Below the pieces are notes generated by a model. The model saw only the letters and a program-made list of their open reading frames with translations, was not told where the DNA came from and made no database searches. The position numbers and the translations under genes were made by a program. Of a stretch of 64,000 nucleotides of DNA, positions 37,253 through 47,327 are shown one piece after another. Source of the stretch: Dysidea avara (lineage: Eukaryota; Porifera; Demospongiae; Dictyoceratida; Dysideidae); the NCBI RefSeq assembly GCF_963678975.1, contig NC_089280.1, positions 17,458,780-17,522,779 of the forward strand. The letters are read 5' to 3'. Each line of letters starts with the position of its first letter. Position 1 is the stretch's first letter.

Positions 37253-39103
37253 AACAGACATGCCAACTCTCACGCATTAGGCGTGAGTCTCACTCTTTGG
37301 CTAGTAATCTCACGCCTAACCCTCTGTTTCTCACTTTCAGCTTAGTTCTCACGTCTGATCTGTTAGCCTTGTGCTTAAAATTGGACAGCCCTGTGCTTAT
37401 TTATGTACTTTTGAGTATGCAGCGACCTTTTTTTTTTTTTTTTGGTCTTCACTACCAAAAATCCAGCTGCACTTGAGTCTAGTCCACATTGCTGGTAGAG
37501 CAGCTCATGTATTTTCGACCCCCATGAGTTTTCGGACGCGATATTTCCTAGAAGAGCAATGAGAGCCGATCAGTCATTTATGGCACTATTATGAAGACCT
37601 ATCACTATAACCTCCATGTATAAAATTTGAAAGGATTTGGTTATATCGTGTGGCTGCATGCAGTGACCTTCGAAAGCCACTGTCCAAAAAAATGGATGCT
37701 CGGACAAAGTAACGTTCGTTCGGACTCCTCCATCTCTACCCTTCCCATGCAACTTATATGCTATTGTGTGGTAGTGATTGGTAGAGCTATCCTTGAGCTA
37801 TCCCGTGATATAAGCAGATTAGATTTTATCAGCTACAGTTGCAGCTATCGCCTTTTTCCGAGACGTGGTAACTTGACGAATCGTCGGACACAAAATTGCA
37901 ATTATAATTCCGGACACAGCAACTTATTGCGATTACTTTGGCATTTTTTGAGTTTAAGTATAGTACTAGCTAAGAAACATTTGAAAACAGCTATTTAGGC
38001 ACCTGTGTAGAGTGATTTTTTATCAATTCGAGATGGAAATAGTAGCTACCTCATTTAGCTACAATACATTAGGCCTAGAATAGCTACATAAAAATGCTCA
38101 AACTTAGAATAATTTATATATTTGAACTTACTTGAGACAAGGGAGGTAAGAAATAAACCACAACAATGCACAGAAGGTCGCCACTGCTTTATCGCCTTAG
38201 TGACTGTTCTATTAGAGTATATTAATTTAACGCAGATTTTAAACTGGTTTTCGCACTAATTCACCTTTAGATAGTCTGCATATGCATAAAATTATACTAT
38301 GGATGCAATTAACGAAGTTTAATTAATATAGCATTTAATATACTCTAATAGAACAGTCACTAAGGCTATAAAGCAGTGGTGACCTCCTGTGTATTGTTGT
38401 GGTTTATTTATTACCTCCCTTGTCTCAAGTAAGTTCAAATATATAAAATTATTAAGTTTGAGCAATGTTATGTAGCTATTCTAGACCTAATGTATTGTAG
38501 CTAAATGAGGTAGCTACTATTTCCATCTCGAATTGATAAAAAATCACTCTACACAGGTGCCTAAATAGCTGTTTTCAAATGTTTCTTAGCTAGTACTATA
38601 CTTAAACTCAAAAAATGCCAAAGTAATCGCAATAAGTTGCTGTGTCCGGAATTATAATTGCAATTTTGTGTCCGACGATTCGTCAAGTTACCACGTCTCG
38701 GAAAAAGGCGATAGCTGCAACTGTAGCTGATAAAATCTAATCTGCTTATATCACGGGATAGCTCAAGGATAGCTCTACCAATCACTACCACACAATAGCA
38801 TATAAGTTGCATGGGAAGGGTAGAGATGGAGGAGTCCGAACGAACGTTACTTTGTCCGAGCATCCATTTTTTTGGACAGTGGCTTTCGAAGGTCACTGCA
38901 GCCACACGATATAACTAAATCCTTTCAAATTTTATACATGGAGGTTATAGTGATAGGTCTTCATAATAGTGCCATAAATGATCGGCTCTCATTGTTCTTC
39001 TAGGAAATATCGCGTCCGAACACTCATGGAGGTCGAAAATACATGAGCTGCTCTAGTGTTTGAGGTCTCACTCCTAAAATTGTTGAGAGGTTGGCATCTC
39101 TGT
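37253..39103. mobile_element. 1.85-kb foldback element with two near-identical arms
   Basis: Left arm 37253-38226, right arm 38332-39103 (inverted), spacer about 105 bp. Ends read ACAGACATGCCAAC and (complement) ACAGAGATGCCAAC. The flank CATTGAC is repeated at 37246-37252 and 39104-39110. The left arm is longer by about 200 bp near its outer end (around 37275-37490). A 110-residue frame is present identically in both arms (37627-37998 plus, 38561-38905 minus). It matches no known protein and probably just reflects arm duplication. End sequence fits hAT-like elements. Confidence 0.9.
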
Positions 39104-39132
39104 CATTGACCGTTCTCAGAGTAGCCATATCG

Positions 39133-39226
39133 TAGTCTCGCGTGGCCAGACCGCTTTTTCTTCGTCACGGCGCTTATCGATTAGAGATTATAAGCGCCTA
39201 CTCCGAAGTCTGGCCACGCGAGACTA
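39133..39226. mobile_element. Palindromic MITE, TAGTCTCGCGTGGCCAGAC ends
   Basis: TAGTCTCGCGTGGCCAGAC and its exact complement flank an inner inverted pair (GGCGCTTAT … ATAAGCGCC). 94 bp in total, non-coding. Confidence 0.9.
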
Positions 39227-39854
39227 GCCACATCGATCTTTTGACAGCGAAAAGTGTAAACCACAATTAAGTAAAATTAAATATATTAAATACAAAATTC
39301 TAACTAGCTTAACTACCAAACTAAGTACTTTAACTACAAAACTAGCTACCTTAACTACAAAACAACCTTAATTAATAACTTTGTTCAACAAGTCTATGCC
39401 ATCTTCTGGGCATAAGCCATAATGCCTCAGGATCTTTTCGTTTATTAAAAAAGCTGACTGGCTTCCGGAAACTGGTGAAACCCCATAGAACCACGCCTGG
39501 CTGGACAGGTGTTCTGAAGCAGCCTGTGAAGTGAGCCAACCCAAAAGGGGTTTCCTTTGAAACCCATAGCTAACTGTTGTGGGAGACTGAGAGATTTATG
39601 TAGTATCGAGATTAGTAGTGACGTTCACTAGTTTGTCAGTTTTTTACGATGTATAGTAACCCTATAGCTACAGGCTGAAGAACGTATCGATCAAGAACAG
39701 TAGCAGCCGGCAGCAAGAAGCAGCGTTATCTCAAGTGATCGTGTCAAATTACTCTCACGTGATCGCCTTGTTTGAGTGAACAGTGTTACACTATCGTCAA
39801 GAAGTGATCACCTATTAGCTATCACCACATTAACAACAGCAGTTGGTTCTGACA
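39227..39854. promoter_or_regulatory. 5' flank of the TRAF-like gene
   Basis: Includes an AACTACMAAACTAG tandem stretch at about 39310-39365. Presumably holds the promoter and leader of the downstream TRAF gene. No specific site recognised. Confidence 0.35.
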
Positions 39855-41444
39855 ATGGCAGCAGTTCCACTCGGGGGCGGGTACGAGTACCAGTTCGTGG
39901 CAGCACCACCGGATTGGTTGATATGTAACATCTGTCACTACCCCAGTAGAGAGCCTTATCTTAGTGTATGTTGTGGTCATACATTTTGTAAGTCTTGTCT
40001 TGAGGGTGCAAAGAGAGCCACCAGCATTTCTGATGCCTGTCCAATTTGTCGTAATATACAGTTTGTTACAAATGCTCACCAACAAGCTGACCGAGCTATC
40101 AGAAGTCTTCATGTGATCTGTACTAACAAGGAGAAGGGATGTCAATGGCAGGATGAAGTGAACAAAATTGCAAGCCACATTAAAAACAGTGACGGTTGTC
40201 AATTTGAAGATGTGGCATGTCCTAATGATTGTGGAATGTGTGTACAACGACAACATCTGACTGGTCACATTGAAGATGAGTGTATATATCGTAAAGTTGA
40301 CTGTCAGCAGCATGAAGGTTCACAAACTCAAATTTCAAAAGGTAAGGATGAATTGAATGACAGACTTGGATATATAGAAAGGGATGTTATGGCAATTAAT
40401 AGAAAGTTTGAAGTCATTCACCAGACAACAAATTTATGTCACACTCATCTAATGCAGTGGTGCATTCTAATCACTTTGATAGCCTTGCTTGTTTATTTGC
40501 AAGTTCAGGTGAATGAATCTTTTAATCACAATTTATTATTAAAAGATGATATTCAAATTAGTAAAAAAGAGGTTAAACTTGTCCAGAAAGAGTTATCTAT
40601 TCATAAGAATGCAACAAATAGAATGAATGAAGCTATAGCTAGTCAACAGGAGGCAAATAAGATCATAGATGAGCTTGCTCAGAAACTTGCTAACACACAA
40701 AGAGAACTAAACACTACAAAGCAACAACTAGCTATTGCTTGTCATAATCTTACAAAAGCTGAAAAGGAGCACACCACATTAGCTGCAAATACTGATGAGG
40801 TTCTATCCCAACTGGAGACCAAATTCCAAATGAAGATCACTGAGATTGATACTGCTGCTGAGAAGAATATCACCAAATTAGAAACTAAATTGGAACAGAA
40901 GAATGGTATATTAAAGGATGTCTTGCTGATGAATAATGAAATTTGGATGAATTATATCAAATATTCTGCAGCAAAGACTCTATCAGGGGACCAAGTGGTT
41001 CCAGTAATAATGCGGGTGCCAGATTATTTGCAAAGGTGGAGAAACACCTTTGTATCTGAACTGACCGTAGGTTCATTCTACACCCATTACAAGGGATGCA
41101 AAATACATTTATCTGCAAAATATGTTGTCTCAAGTATTTTACCTTCTTTAACATTGCACATGAATGTCATGAAGGGCCCTTATGATGATCAGTTATGTTC
41201 GCCAATGATACTTAAACAAAACTTTAGGATAACGTTGTTGAACCAAATTAACAACAGTGAACACAAATTGAGCTCTTGTGATTGTCATGTTGGGTGCTCT
41301 CAAAAGGTACAAGATGGTGAACTTGTAAACTATTTTGATGATATATGTTCAGTGGACATTGTTTTTGATGGAAGAGCCACTGAGACAATTCAGTACCTAA
41401 AAGATGATAGTATCTTCCTTGAAATAGACTTTGAGCTAAACTAG
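39855..41444 (+). CDS. RING-TRAF protein with predicted transmembrane segment
   Basis: 529 aa in one exon. RING finger of C3HC4 type at residues 24-64 (CNIC, CGHTFC, CPIC). TRAF-type zinc fingers at about 75-160 (CTNKEKGC, HIKNSDGCQFEDVACPNDC). A hydrophobic stretch at about 196-216 (WCILITLIALLVYLQVQV) is a likely membrane helix. It is followed by coiled coil at about 225-370 and a diverged MATH/TRAF-C-like region at about 385-529 (LHMNVMKGPYDD, ending FLEIDFEL). TRAFs are adaptor ubiquitin ligases in TNF-receptor/NF-kB signalling. The order RING, zinc fingers, coiled coil, MATH is canonical; a membrane anchor between zinc fingers and coiled coil is not. Start chosen at the ATG before AAVPLGGG; upstream in-frame codons lack ATG. 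Confidence 0.85.
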   Translation: MAAVPLGGGYEYQFVAAPPDWLICNICHYPSREPYLSVCCGHTFCKSCLEGAKRATSISDACPICRNIQFVTNAHQQADRAIRSLHVICTNKEKGCQWQDEVNKIASHIKNSDGCQFEDVACPNDCGMCVQRQHLTGHIEDECIYRKVDCQQHEGSQTQISKGKDELNDRLGYIERDVMAINRKFEVIHQTTNLCHTHLMQWCILITLIALLVYLQVQVNESFNHNLLLKDDIQISKKEVKLVQKELSIHKNATNRMNEAIASQQEANKIIDELAQKLANTQRELNTTKQQLAIACHNLTKAEKEHTTLAANTDEVLSQLETKFQMKITEIDTAAEKNITKLETKLEQKNGILKDVLLMNNEIWMNYIKYSAAKTLSGDQVVPVIMRVPDYLQRWRNTFVSELTVGSFYTHYKGCKIHLSAKYVVSSILPSLTLHMNVMKGPYDDQLCSPMILKQNFRITLLNQINNSEHKLSSCDCHVGCSQKVQDGELVNYFDDICSVDIVFDGRATETIQYLKDDSIFLEIDFELN

Positions 41445-41510
41445 TGTTACGCATTTTGTATAGCTACAATTGTGCTAATTACTATTATGCTATACTGGTT
41501 CAAGAAGCCT

Positions 41511-41592
41511 CTAGTAGTTGTAGTTCCCAAACACATGCTGAGGGTGTACTTTATAACTTTTCCATAATGTGTTTGGGAACTACAGCTACTAG
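41511..41592. mobile_element. 82-bp hairpin MITE
   Basis: CTAGTAGTTGTAGTTCCCAA at the left is mirrored by TTGGGAACTACAGCTACTAG at the right, with a 30-bp loop. It lies just past the TRAF stop and may fall in the 3' UTR. A loose extra half (ATAGTTCCCAAAAATGG) lies at 41617. Confidence 0.85.
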
Positions 41593-43527
41593 ACGTGCTG
41601 CATGGCTACTTGAATATAGTTCCCAAAAATGGCTTCCTAAAGCTAACATGCTGGACATGTCAAGATAATACTTGTGCACATTTTTTTTCATAAAAATAAT
41701 ATTGTAGATATCCAGCTGCCAATAGTGTTTGAAATCACAATTCCATATGTCTGCGTAGCTCACAATCTTAGCTAGTTTGGAAATTAAATGGCTTGTCTAT
41801 CAATCTGTGTCCTTTATGCAGTGAAGAAACCTGGCTCAGGTACTTACTAGAAATCACTGTATTAGATGAGTCAGTTGACTGAACATTTGGGCGATATAAA
41901 TTATAGTTAAGGCTTAGATAGTTGGGGTGTGGCCGGCATACAAAAATGAAATCAATTTAAATATGCAACCTGTTCATGGCAAGGTACATGGTGTAATGTT
42001 AAGACAAGATAAAATAGTACAGGTCAGTGACTGTTCATGCACCTTGTACCCTCACCCTCGTATGGTATATGGCTTTTTATATGTTAACTGGGCGCAAATA
42101 TGTATAGAAGAAGTTCATGTACTCAAGAAGCCACATGATGCTTTATGCCTTTTGGATTTTGCCGTAGAAAATGATCGAGGTAGAAAACGTCTATTTTGGG
42201 ATATTTGGTAAAATATATAGCACTGCGCTGCAAAGATCAAGAAGAAGAAATTCATTTTTAGCTCACAAATGCATGCACTGGTCTTTTATTTGAGAAATTG
42301 TGTAACTATATTACTACAGTGAAACTTCATTATTAGGGCCACATCTGGAACCAAAAAATTTGACCTTAATAACAAGATGGCCTTATTAATGAGGTCATAA
42401 AGCACTGCTTAGCTATGTTTGGGACCTTTTAGAGGTGACCACTATAACGAGGTGGTCTTATTAAAGAGGTGGCCGCTAAGTGAGATTTCACTGTAATATA
42501 ACTTGTTACATCACCTGCAACTAGTACTTTGTAACTAGGAATATAACTGTATATCTGAAAAAGTAACTGAGTTGGGTATATAGTCATGATAGACTAGTAA
42601 TCATGCTTTAAAAGTCAGAATACTTTTCAATTTTTGCACCATGCATACATGTTACATTCACATATAAGTAGACACAGTCTGTATTGTCCTTCACGATTCT
42701 GCATGAGAACAATTATGATGTTGAAACAAGCTAGCTAACTGAATAGAAGCATACATATTACGTACGTTAAGTGCTCGTCTTTCTTTGATAAGGGCATATC
42801 TGCAAATTTAGTACACAAAAATTAACAAACAAGCATGGTCCGACAGTTGAGTGTATAGCTAACTAACTAGTATAGTGTAACTCAGCTACTTTAATTTAAG
42901 TAACTAAGTTACTCAGATAAAGGGTGGCTCCAGGAATTTGGTGAGATGTTTCGAGTCCAAATTTCTGTTGCATACATGGGGCATGCTCCCCAGACTTGTT
43001 CTTAGATTGAAATCTGGTGAACAAGTTTCATCAAAAATCTTTAAGCTACATGACTAGATTAATAAGTATAATATTATGTTAAGCTGCTTGTGCTTGCTTC
43101 TGCTGGTACAGTGTCAGGAACAGTACAAAGAGTAATGAGGTGGAGCAATGAAGTTTGAAGGACATCAGCTGGATGCCATTCTGGGGCAGCCCGGGTCAGA
43201 GTCAGGGCAGGAAAAAATCCTAGTCAGGTTTTAACTCTCTGGGATTTATATGTTAATAAGTAACCACTTACAGTTTTTAAGAAATACAAAATATGAGTGT
43301 TCTATTAGGGTGGTTGAGTGCTCTATTAGAGTATTTTGAACTTAGTGAGCTTTTGATACCTTTGCAAATCCGACGGCGACTCTAATTTTAATTGCCTGAA
43401 TATAAATATACTTGTTGGAAACTTCAGAAAATTATAGCTGTCTGAAGTAACTATATACCCCAACTCTATTTACTATCACACTGCAGTTGCAATTTTGTAA
43501 TAACCGATTGTGGGTTTAGATTCAGCC
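41593..43527. other. Gap between TRAF and AGA genes
   Basis: Contains the CAGTGAAAC MITE at 42317-42493 and two copies of the TCTATTAGRGT motif near 43300-43335. A 94-codon plus-strand frame at 41927-42211 resembles no family. No other gene seen. Confidence 0.45.
42317..42493. mobile_element. MITE, CAGTGAAACCTC family
   Basis: CAGTGAAACTTC at the left, complement of CAGTGAAATCTC at the right, TA on both flanks. The interior carries inverted GGCCTTATTAATGAGG / GGTGGTCTTATTAAAGAGG phrases. Relatives at 54897-55035 and 61195-61864. Confidence 0.82.
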
Positions 43528-46156
43528 ATGGCTTGTATTGGGACGTGGACATTCAGTTTGGCAGCTATTAACTCGTGTGCTGACCAAATACAAAGCAACC
43601 ACACATCTTTAGATTCACTAATACAAGGAGTTAATGGTAAGTACTCTTCGTTGTGGAAATCTGTCATATTCGTTTAATACCACTTTTAGTTATCGAGGAA
43701 GACCCCAGTACTGGTGTGTATTTAGTAGGAAGAGGGTCCTACCCAAACGCAGAAGGTACAGTGCAACTAGACGCTGCTGTGATGGATGGTGAAAATCTTC
43801 ACTTCGGATCAGTGTGTACGCTTGAAGGGTACAGAAATAACAACACGTGTGCGTGTATATACAAGAACTGTTTGTAGCTACTCTAAGCCAATATCAGTGG
43901 CCAGATGTGTAATGGAGAAATCTAAGCATTCGATGATTGTTGGAAGTGGTGCTTGTAAATTTGCCCATGACATGGGGTTTGTAGCAGAACCAAATGACAG
44001 TTTGATGACTGAAGAGACCAGAATGGCATATGAGAAGTATAAACTATCCTCACAGTCTGTGGACCAAGTAGTTCATGATACGTTAGGTGTGTCAAACTAC
44101 ACCACATGTGCACACTCAACCCATATACAACATGCCACACTACATTTACATGTTTAATCTCGAGCTCATGGGCCCAGGCCCTCATCAAGAGTTTATCTTG
44201 TGTGTGGTAGGGGAGAGGATCTAGTCACCCTTTTTGTAGATATGTCATGCAGTAGTGTCTACCATATGGTGAAAATCCAAGGGACAACATATTCAGGGAT
44301 TGGCAAAGAACTCTGCATGAGTCTGCTGGTTTTAAATATTTGTGCTCACAGTTGTTTAATACTCTGTAAGCTTTCACAGACTTGACTTTATAATCGGGAC
44401 ACATTTAGTTGGTCCCAATGTGTCTGTAAATATGTTAACATCTTTACTGCTGTTTTTATCTTTAGCTGTTCTTTGCTTGGACAAGATGGGAAATGTAACT
44501 GCTGGTGAGTCATTATAAGTGTTGTAACATGTATACTTTTATTAGATTTGTTCACTAGGTGTGTCTACATCTGGTCCACCATTCAAAACCCCAGGACGAG
44601 TTGGGGATTCCCCACTACCAGGGTGTGGTCTGTATGCCGATAACATGGTAACGTGTGTGGAGTTGTGGATTCCCTGTATGTACACCATATATACACATGT
44701 AATGTTTTAAGGGACAGTGGATATTGTTTCATGGCCTATGTGGTATGTAGACGTAACACTTACACAAGATCCCATGAAATTTAATTCAATGAAACCCGAT
44801 TAATAAATAGTATGGTGAAATCTGTGTATTCTGCTCATCCTTGAGCCAAAATTTCTTTATAAAGTAAATGGCTGCATTAGATCTAGTACACAAATGACAC
44901 AATTGGGGGATTAATAATGGCCAGCTTAGACAGGTGTCCTCACCATACAGTGACCAGGTTTCACTGCACTGGGCCATAATTTTTTGTGGGACCATATTAG
45001 TGTAGTACATTTGCAGTGTTGGGGGTAACACGTTACGTAATAATTATTACTTTTGTGGTAACAAAGTACTATAATGAAATACACTATAAAAACTGGTAAT
45101 ATAACTCAAGTTACTATACTTACAAATGTAACTAATAAAGTTATTGTAATGAGTGTGATATTACATAATACTTTTACTAAAAGTAATGAAGTTACTAATC
45201 TTGTTAGTAATCCACTGAGTAATGCCTTGCCACAACGAAGTAATGAAGCCTACTGAATGAAGCTTATTCACCAGCTTCTTACTAGATTTGCACTTTGTCC
45301 AACATCGCAATCATGTCACGTGATAAGGTGGTAGTTTCACATGTGACAGCTTAAGGCTGTGGACACAAAGTAATATAATATGTAATATTATTATAGTTAC
45401 TTTATTATATGGGTAATATATGTAACTGTAAATAAACAGTTCAGTTGCAAGTAGTATGTAACGAGTTACTTTCAAAAAGTAATTGCTCAAACACTACATT
45501 TGGGACATGTGTGCTAAATGTGGCGGCTACTAAATTTGTTGTGTGATTGATAATGGCTAACACATTTTGACACTAGCTTGGCATGGCTAGCTTGCTTCAA
45601 TAGTTTAATTTAGCAGCTAATTTATGTAAAGCAACAATGCTCTTTACCTGTAGTGTGTACCCACAGGCTGGTGCAGCTGCTGGTACGCCATATTAATAAT
45701 GATGACATAGTGTGTGTGAGGTGGTGTGTCCATAGTGACAGGAGACGGTGACATAATGATGAGATATTGTCCTAGTTACCACATTGTCAGGTTGATGAGA
45801 GAAGGAGCTGGTGTACAAGATGCCTGTGACAAGGTTGTCACAGAGATGAAAGAAAGACACGGAGCACCTTTTGAAGCTGCTGTCATTGCTTTAAACATGA
45901 AAGTAAGTCAACAATGCTTCTAGCATAACCGAATTGCTTTCTTTCTACAACCCATGCAGTCTGGCTGTGCAAGTGTGACATAAGTTTGCTGTGAAGCACA
46001 TGCTATATTATTTTCCTTCTATAGGGTGAAGTGGGTGCTTCCAGCTTATTAAAAGAATGGATAGATGTACGCAATAAAAAAGTGTACAACGGGTTTCCTT
46101 ATTCAGTATGGCAATTAGGCAAGACTCCTACTATTCAAATACAACAATACTTGTAA
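43528..46156 (+). CDS. AGA: Aspartylglucosaminidase-family (T2) N-terminal-threonine hydrolase
   Basis: AGA cleaves the GlcNAc-Asn bond of glycoasparagines. Members activate themselves by cutting before a Thr. Eight exons: 43528-43636, 43690-43828, 43878-44086, 44466-44504, 44559-44647, 45667-45682 (16-nt microexon), 45736-45902, 46025-46156. All phases match; 299 aa. Motifs seen: [26 protein letters not shown], the cleavage site HDTL (Thr151), [33 protein letters not shown]. These follow human AGA order and spacing; [10 protein letters not shown] aligns without gaps over the 49-bp second intron. The predicted subunits are about 150 and 149 aa. No clear signal peptide is seen at this ATG, so either an upstream exon is missed or the enzyme is not lysosomal. 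A cytosolic T2 asparaginase is the alternative. Intron 5 carries a hAT MITE. Confidence 0.88.
45014..45494. mobile_element. hAT-like MITE in AGA intron 5, perfect 8-bp target duplication
   Basis: Left end CAGTGTTGGGGGTAACACGT, typical of a common hAT MITE family. Right end carries the related complement (GTAACGAGTTAC … GCTCAAACAC), lacking the last two bases. The flank TACATTTG is duplicated at 45006-45013 and 45495-45502. Confidence 0.9.
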
Positions 46157-46308
46157 ATACAATGTGTAAATAATCATAACGAATTGTGTAAATATATTTT
46201 TACAATTAACAATCCATGCAATTGAATCTTGCACTGTACCTTAAGGCTTAAGCTACTGCGCTAGTTCACGAGACGAGAATAACATTCGATTGTGGCATTT
46301 CATTTAAA

Positions 46309-46597
46309 ATGAACAGTATTGATAGCGAATGCACTCCACTGAAAAAGCAATACGATGATTGTTTCAACGCATGGTTTAAAGAATACTTCTTACCAGGAAG
46401 ACGTGCTGAAGTCACCCACGAAGAAGCCTGCGGATCATTATTCACGAAATATCAAGCATGCTTACAGGTATTTCAAATACTTATCTTAATTAGTTACATT
46501 TTTATATCATTTACAGAAAATATTACAAGAAAAAAAATTTGACCTCCAGGAGTTACATGAAGACATTTTAGGAACGGACAAAGAAAAACATAAATAA
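46309..46597 (+). CDS. TRIAP1: TRIAP1/Mdm35, mitochondrial intermembrane-space twin-Cys protein
   Basis: Binds PRELI-type proteins to shuttle phosphatidic acid between mitochondrial membranes, feeding cardiolipin synthesis (family knowledge). Two exons, 46309-46467 and 46517-46597, join to 79 aa, the usual family size (76 in human). Start [19 protein letters not shown] matches the human MNSVGEACTDMKREYDQCF pattern. Four Cys are placed as CX9C twins (C8, C18 and C41, C51), then KYQACLQK. The C-terminus is Lys/Glu-rich. The intron is 49 bp. It is convergent with the TOM5-like gene 60 bp downstream. Confidence 0.93.
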
Positions 46598-46656
46598 TCA
46601 ATGAATTATAAGTCAATTGTTGAACAAATTTTATAAATTATCCAGCTATTTGCTTG

Positions 46657-46898
46657 CTACGTTGTTCCTGCGAAAGATCTCCACAAGAAAGGGCCTAAAT
46701 ACACGAAAATACAAATGTATTTGCCGCATTAAATGCTTTAAACACGTTTTATATTGACTCACCTATGCGTATTGAAGCAACTACAGCCGCGAACATTACA
46801 AACGTTCTAACTATTCCCATTCGTGACTCCCACAATTCAGCTGCAGCGTCATCTCCTGCACTGGGACCAGGTACCTTCGGCTTCTTGGTGCGTTTCAT
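46657..46898 (-). CDS. 57-aa single-pass membrane protein, possibly TOM5-like
   Basis: Exons 46763-46898 and 46657-46694 join in phase (phase 1) to 57 aa. Basic, Pro-rich N-terminus (MKRTKKPKVPGP), a short acidic-amphipathic stretch, then one hydrophobic helix (residues about 28-48) and a PFLWRSF tail. The pattern R-x-F-x-x-F-x-A … P-F-x-x-(K/R) resembles the animal TOM5 tail, a small subunit of the mitochondrial import pore. The N-terminus does not match, so this is a weak family call. Another in-frame ATG at 46970 would add 24 residues, but it falls inside the palindrome. Convergent with TRIAP1; divergent from PLAA. Confidence 0.5.
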
Positions 46899-46924
46899 TT
46901 GCTCGCGATTGCACGCTTGTGTTC

Positions 46925-47301
46925 TAATAGACGATATGCACACTCTATTACTCGAACGAAAAATGATCAATTAAGCGTAGACGGCGCAAAACTCGACGCT
47001 AACTTAAAAGCGAAAGTCCCATACAAAAGTATGGGAAGCAAATGCGGCTCGAGCAATAACTCACCACTCGAGCTAAGGACAGGCCATCTCGCTTGCCATA
47101 CACTTCTTTTGCACGGAAAGAAGTGTATGGCAAGCGAGATGGCCTGTCCTTAGCTCGAGTGGTGAGTTATTGCTCGAGCCGCATTTGCTTCCCATACTTT
47201 TGTATGGGACTTCCGCTTTTAAGTTACTGTCGAGTTTTGCGCCGTCTACGCTTAATTGATCATTTTTCGTTCGAGTAATAGAGTGTGCATATCGTCTATT
47301 A
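46925..47301. promoter_or_regulatory. 377-bp near-perfect palindrome filling a divergent promoter
   Basis: The two arms of about 185 bp are inverted copies centred near 47113 (AGAAGTGTATGGCAAGCGAG and complement). The ends read TAATAGACGATATGCACACT. Left edge is 26 bp from the minus-strand ATG (46898), right edge 26 bp from the PLAA ATG (47328). So both genes' 5' leaders or promoters lie in the same mirrored sequence. Ends at TA suggest a mariner-type palindromic MITE. Arms differ by only a few small changes. Confidence 0.88.
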
Positions 47302-47327
47302 AAGCTAACTAAAGTGCACCAGGAAAG

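Noticed and set aside
37627..38905. Matching 114-123-codon frames on opposite strands
   Set aside because: They lie in the arms of a foldback. No domain or splice signals; treated as arm duplication, not genes.
41927..42211. 94-codon plus-strand frame
   Set aside because: No recognised motif; lies in repeat-rich intergenic DNA.
43828..43877. Frameshift in the AGA gene
   Set aside because: A 49-bp GT/AG intron restores the frame with gap-free match to the family.
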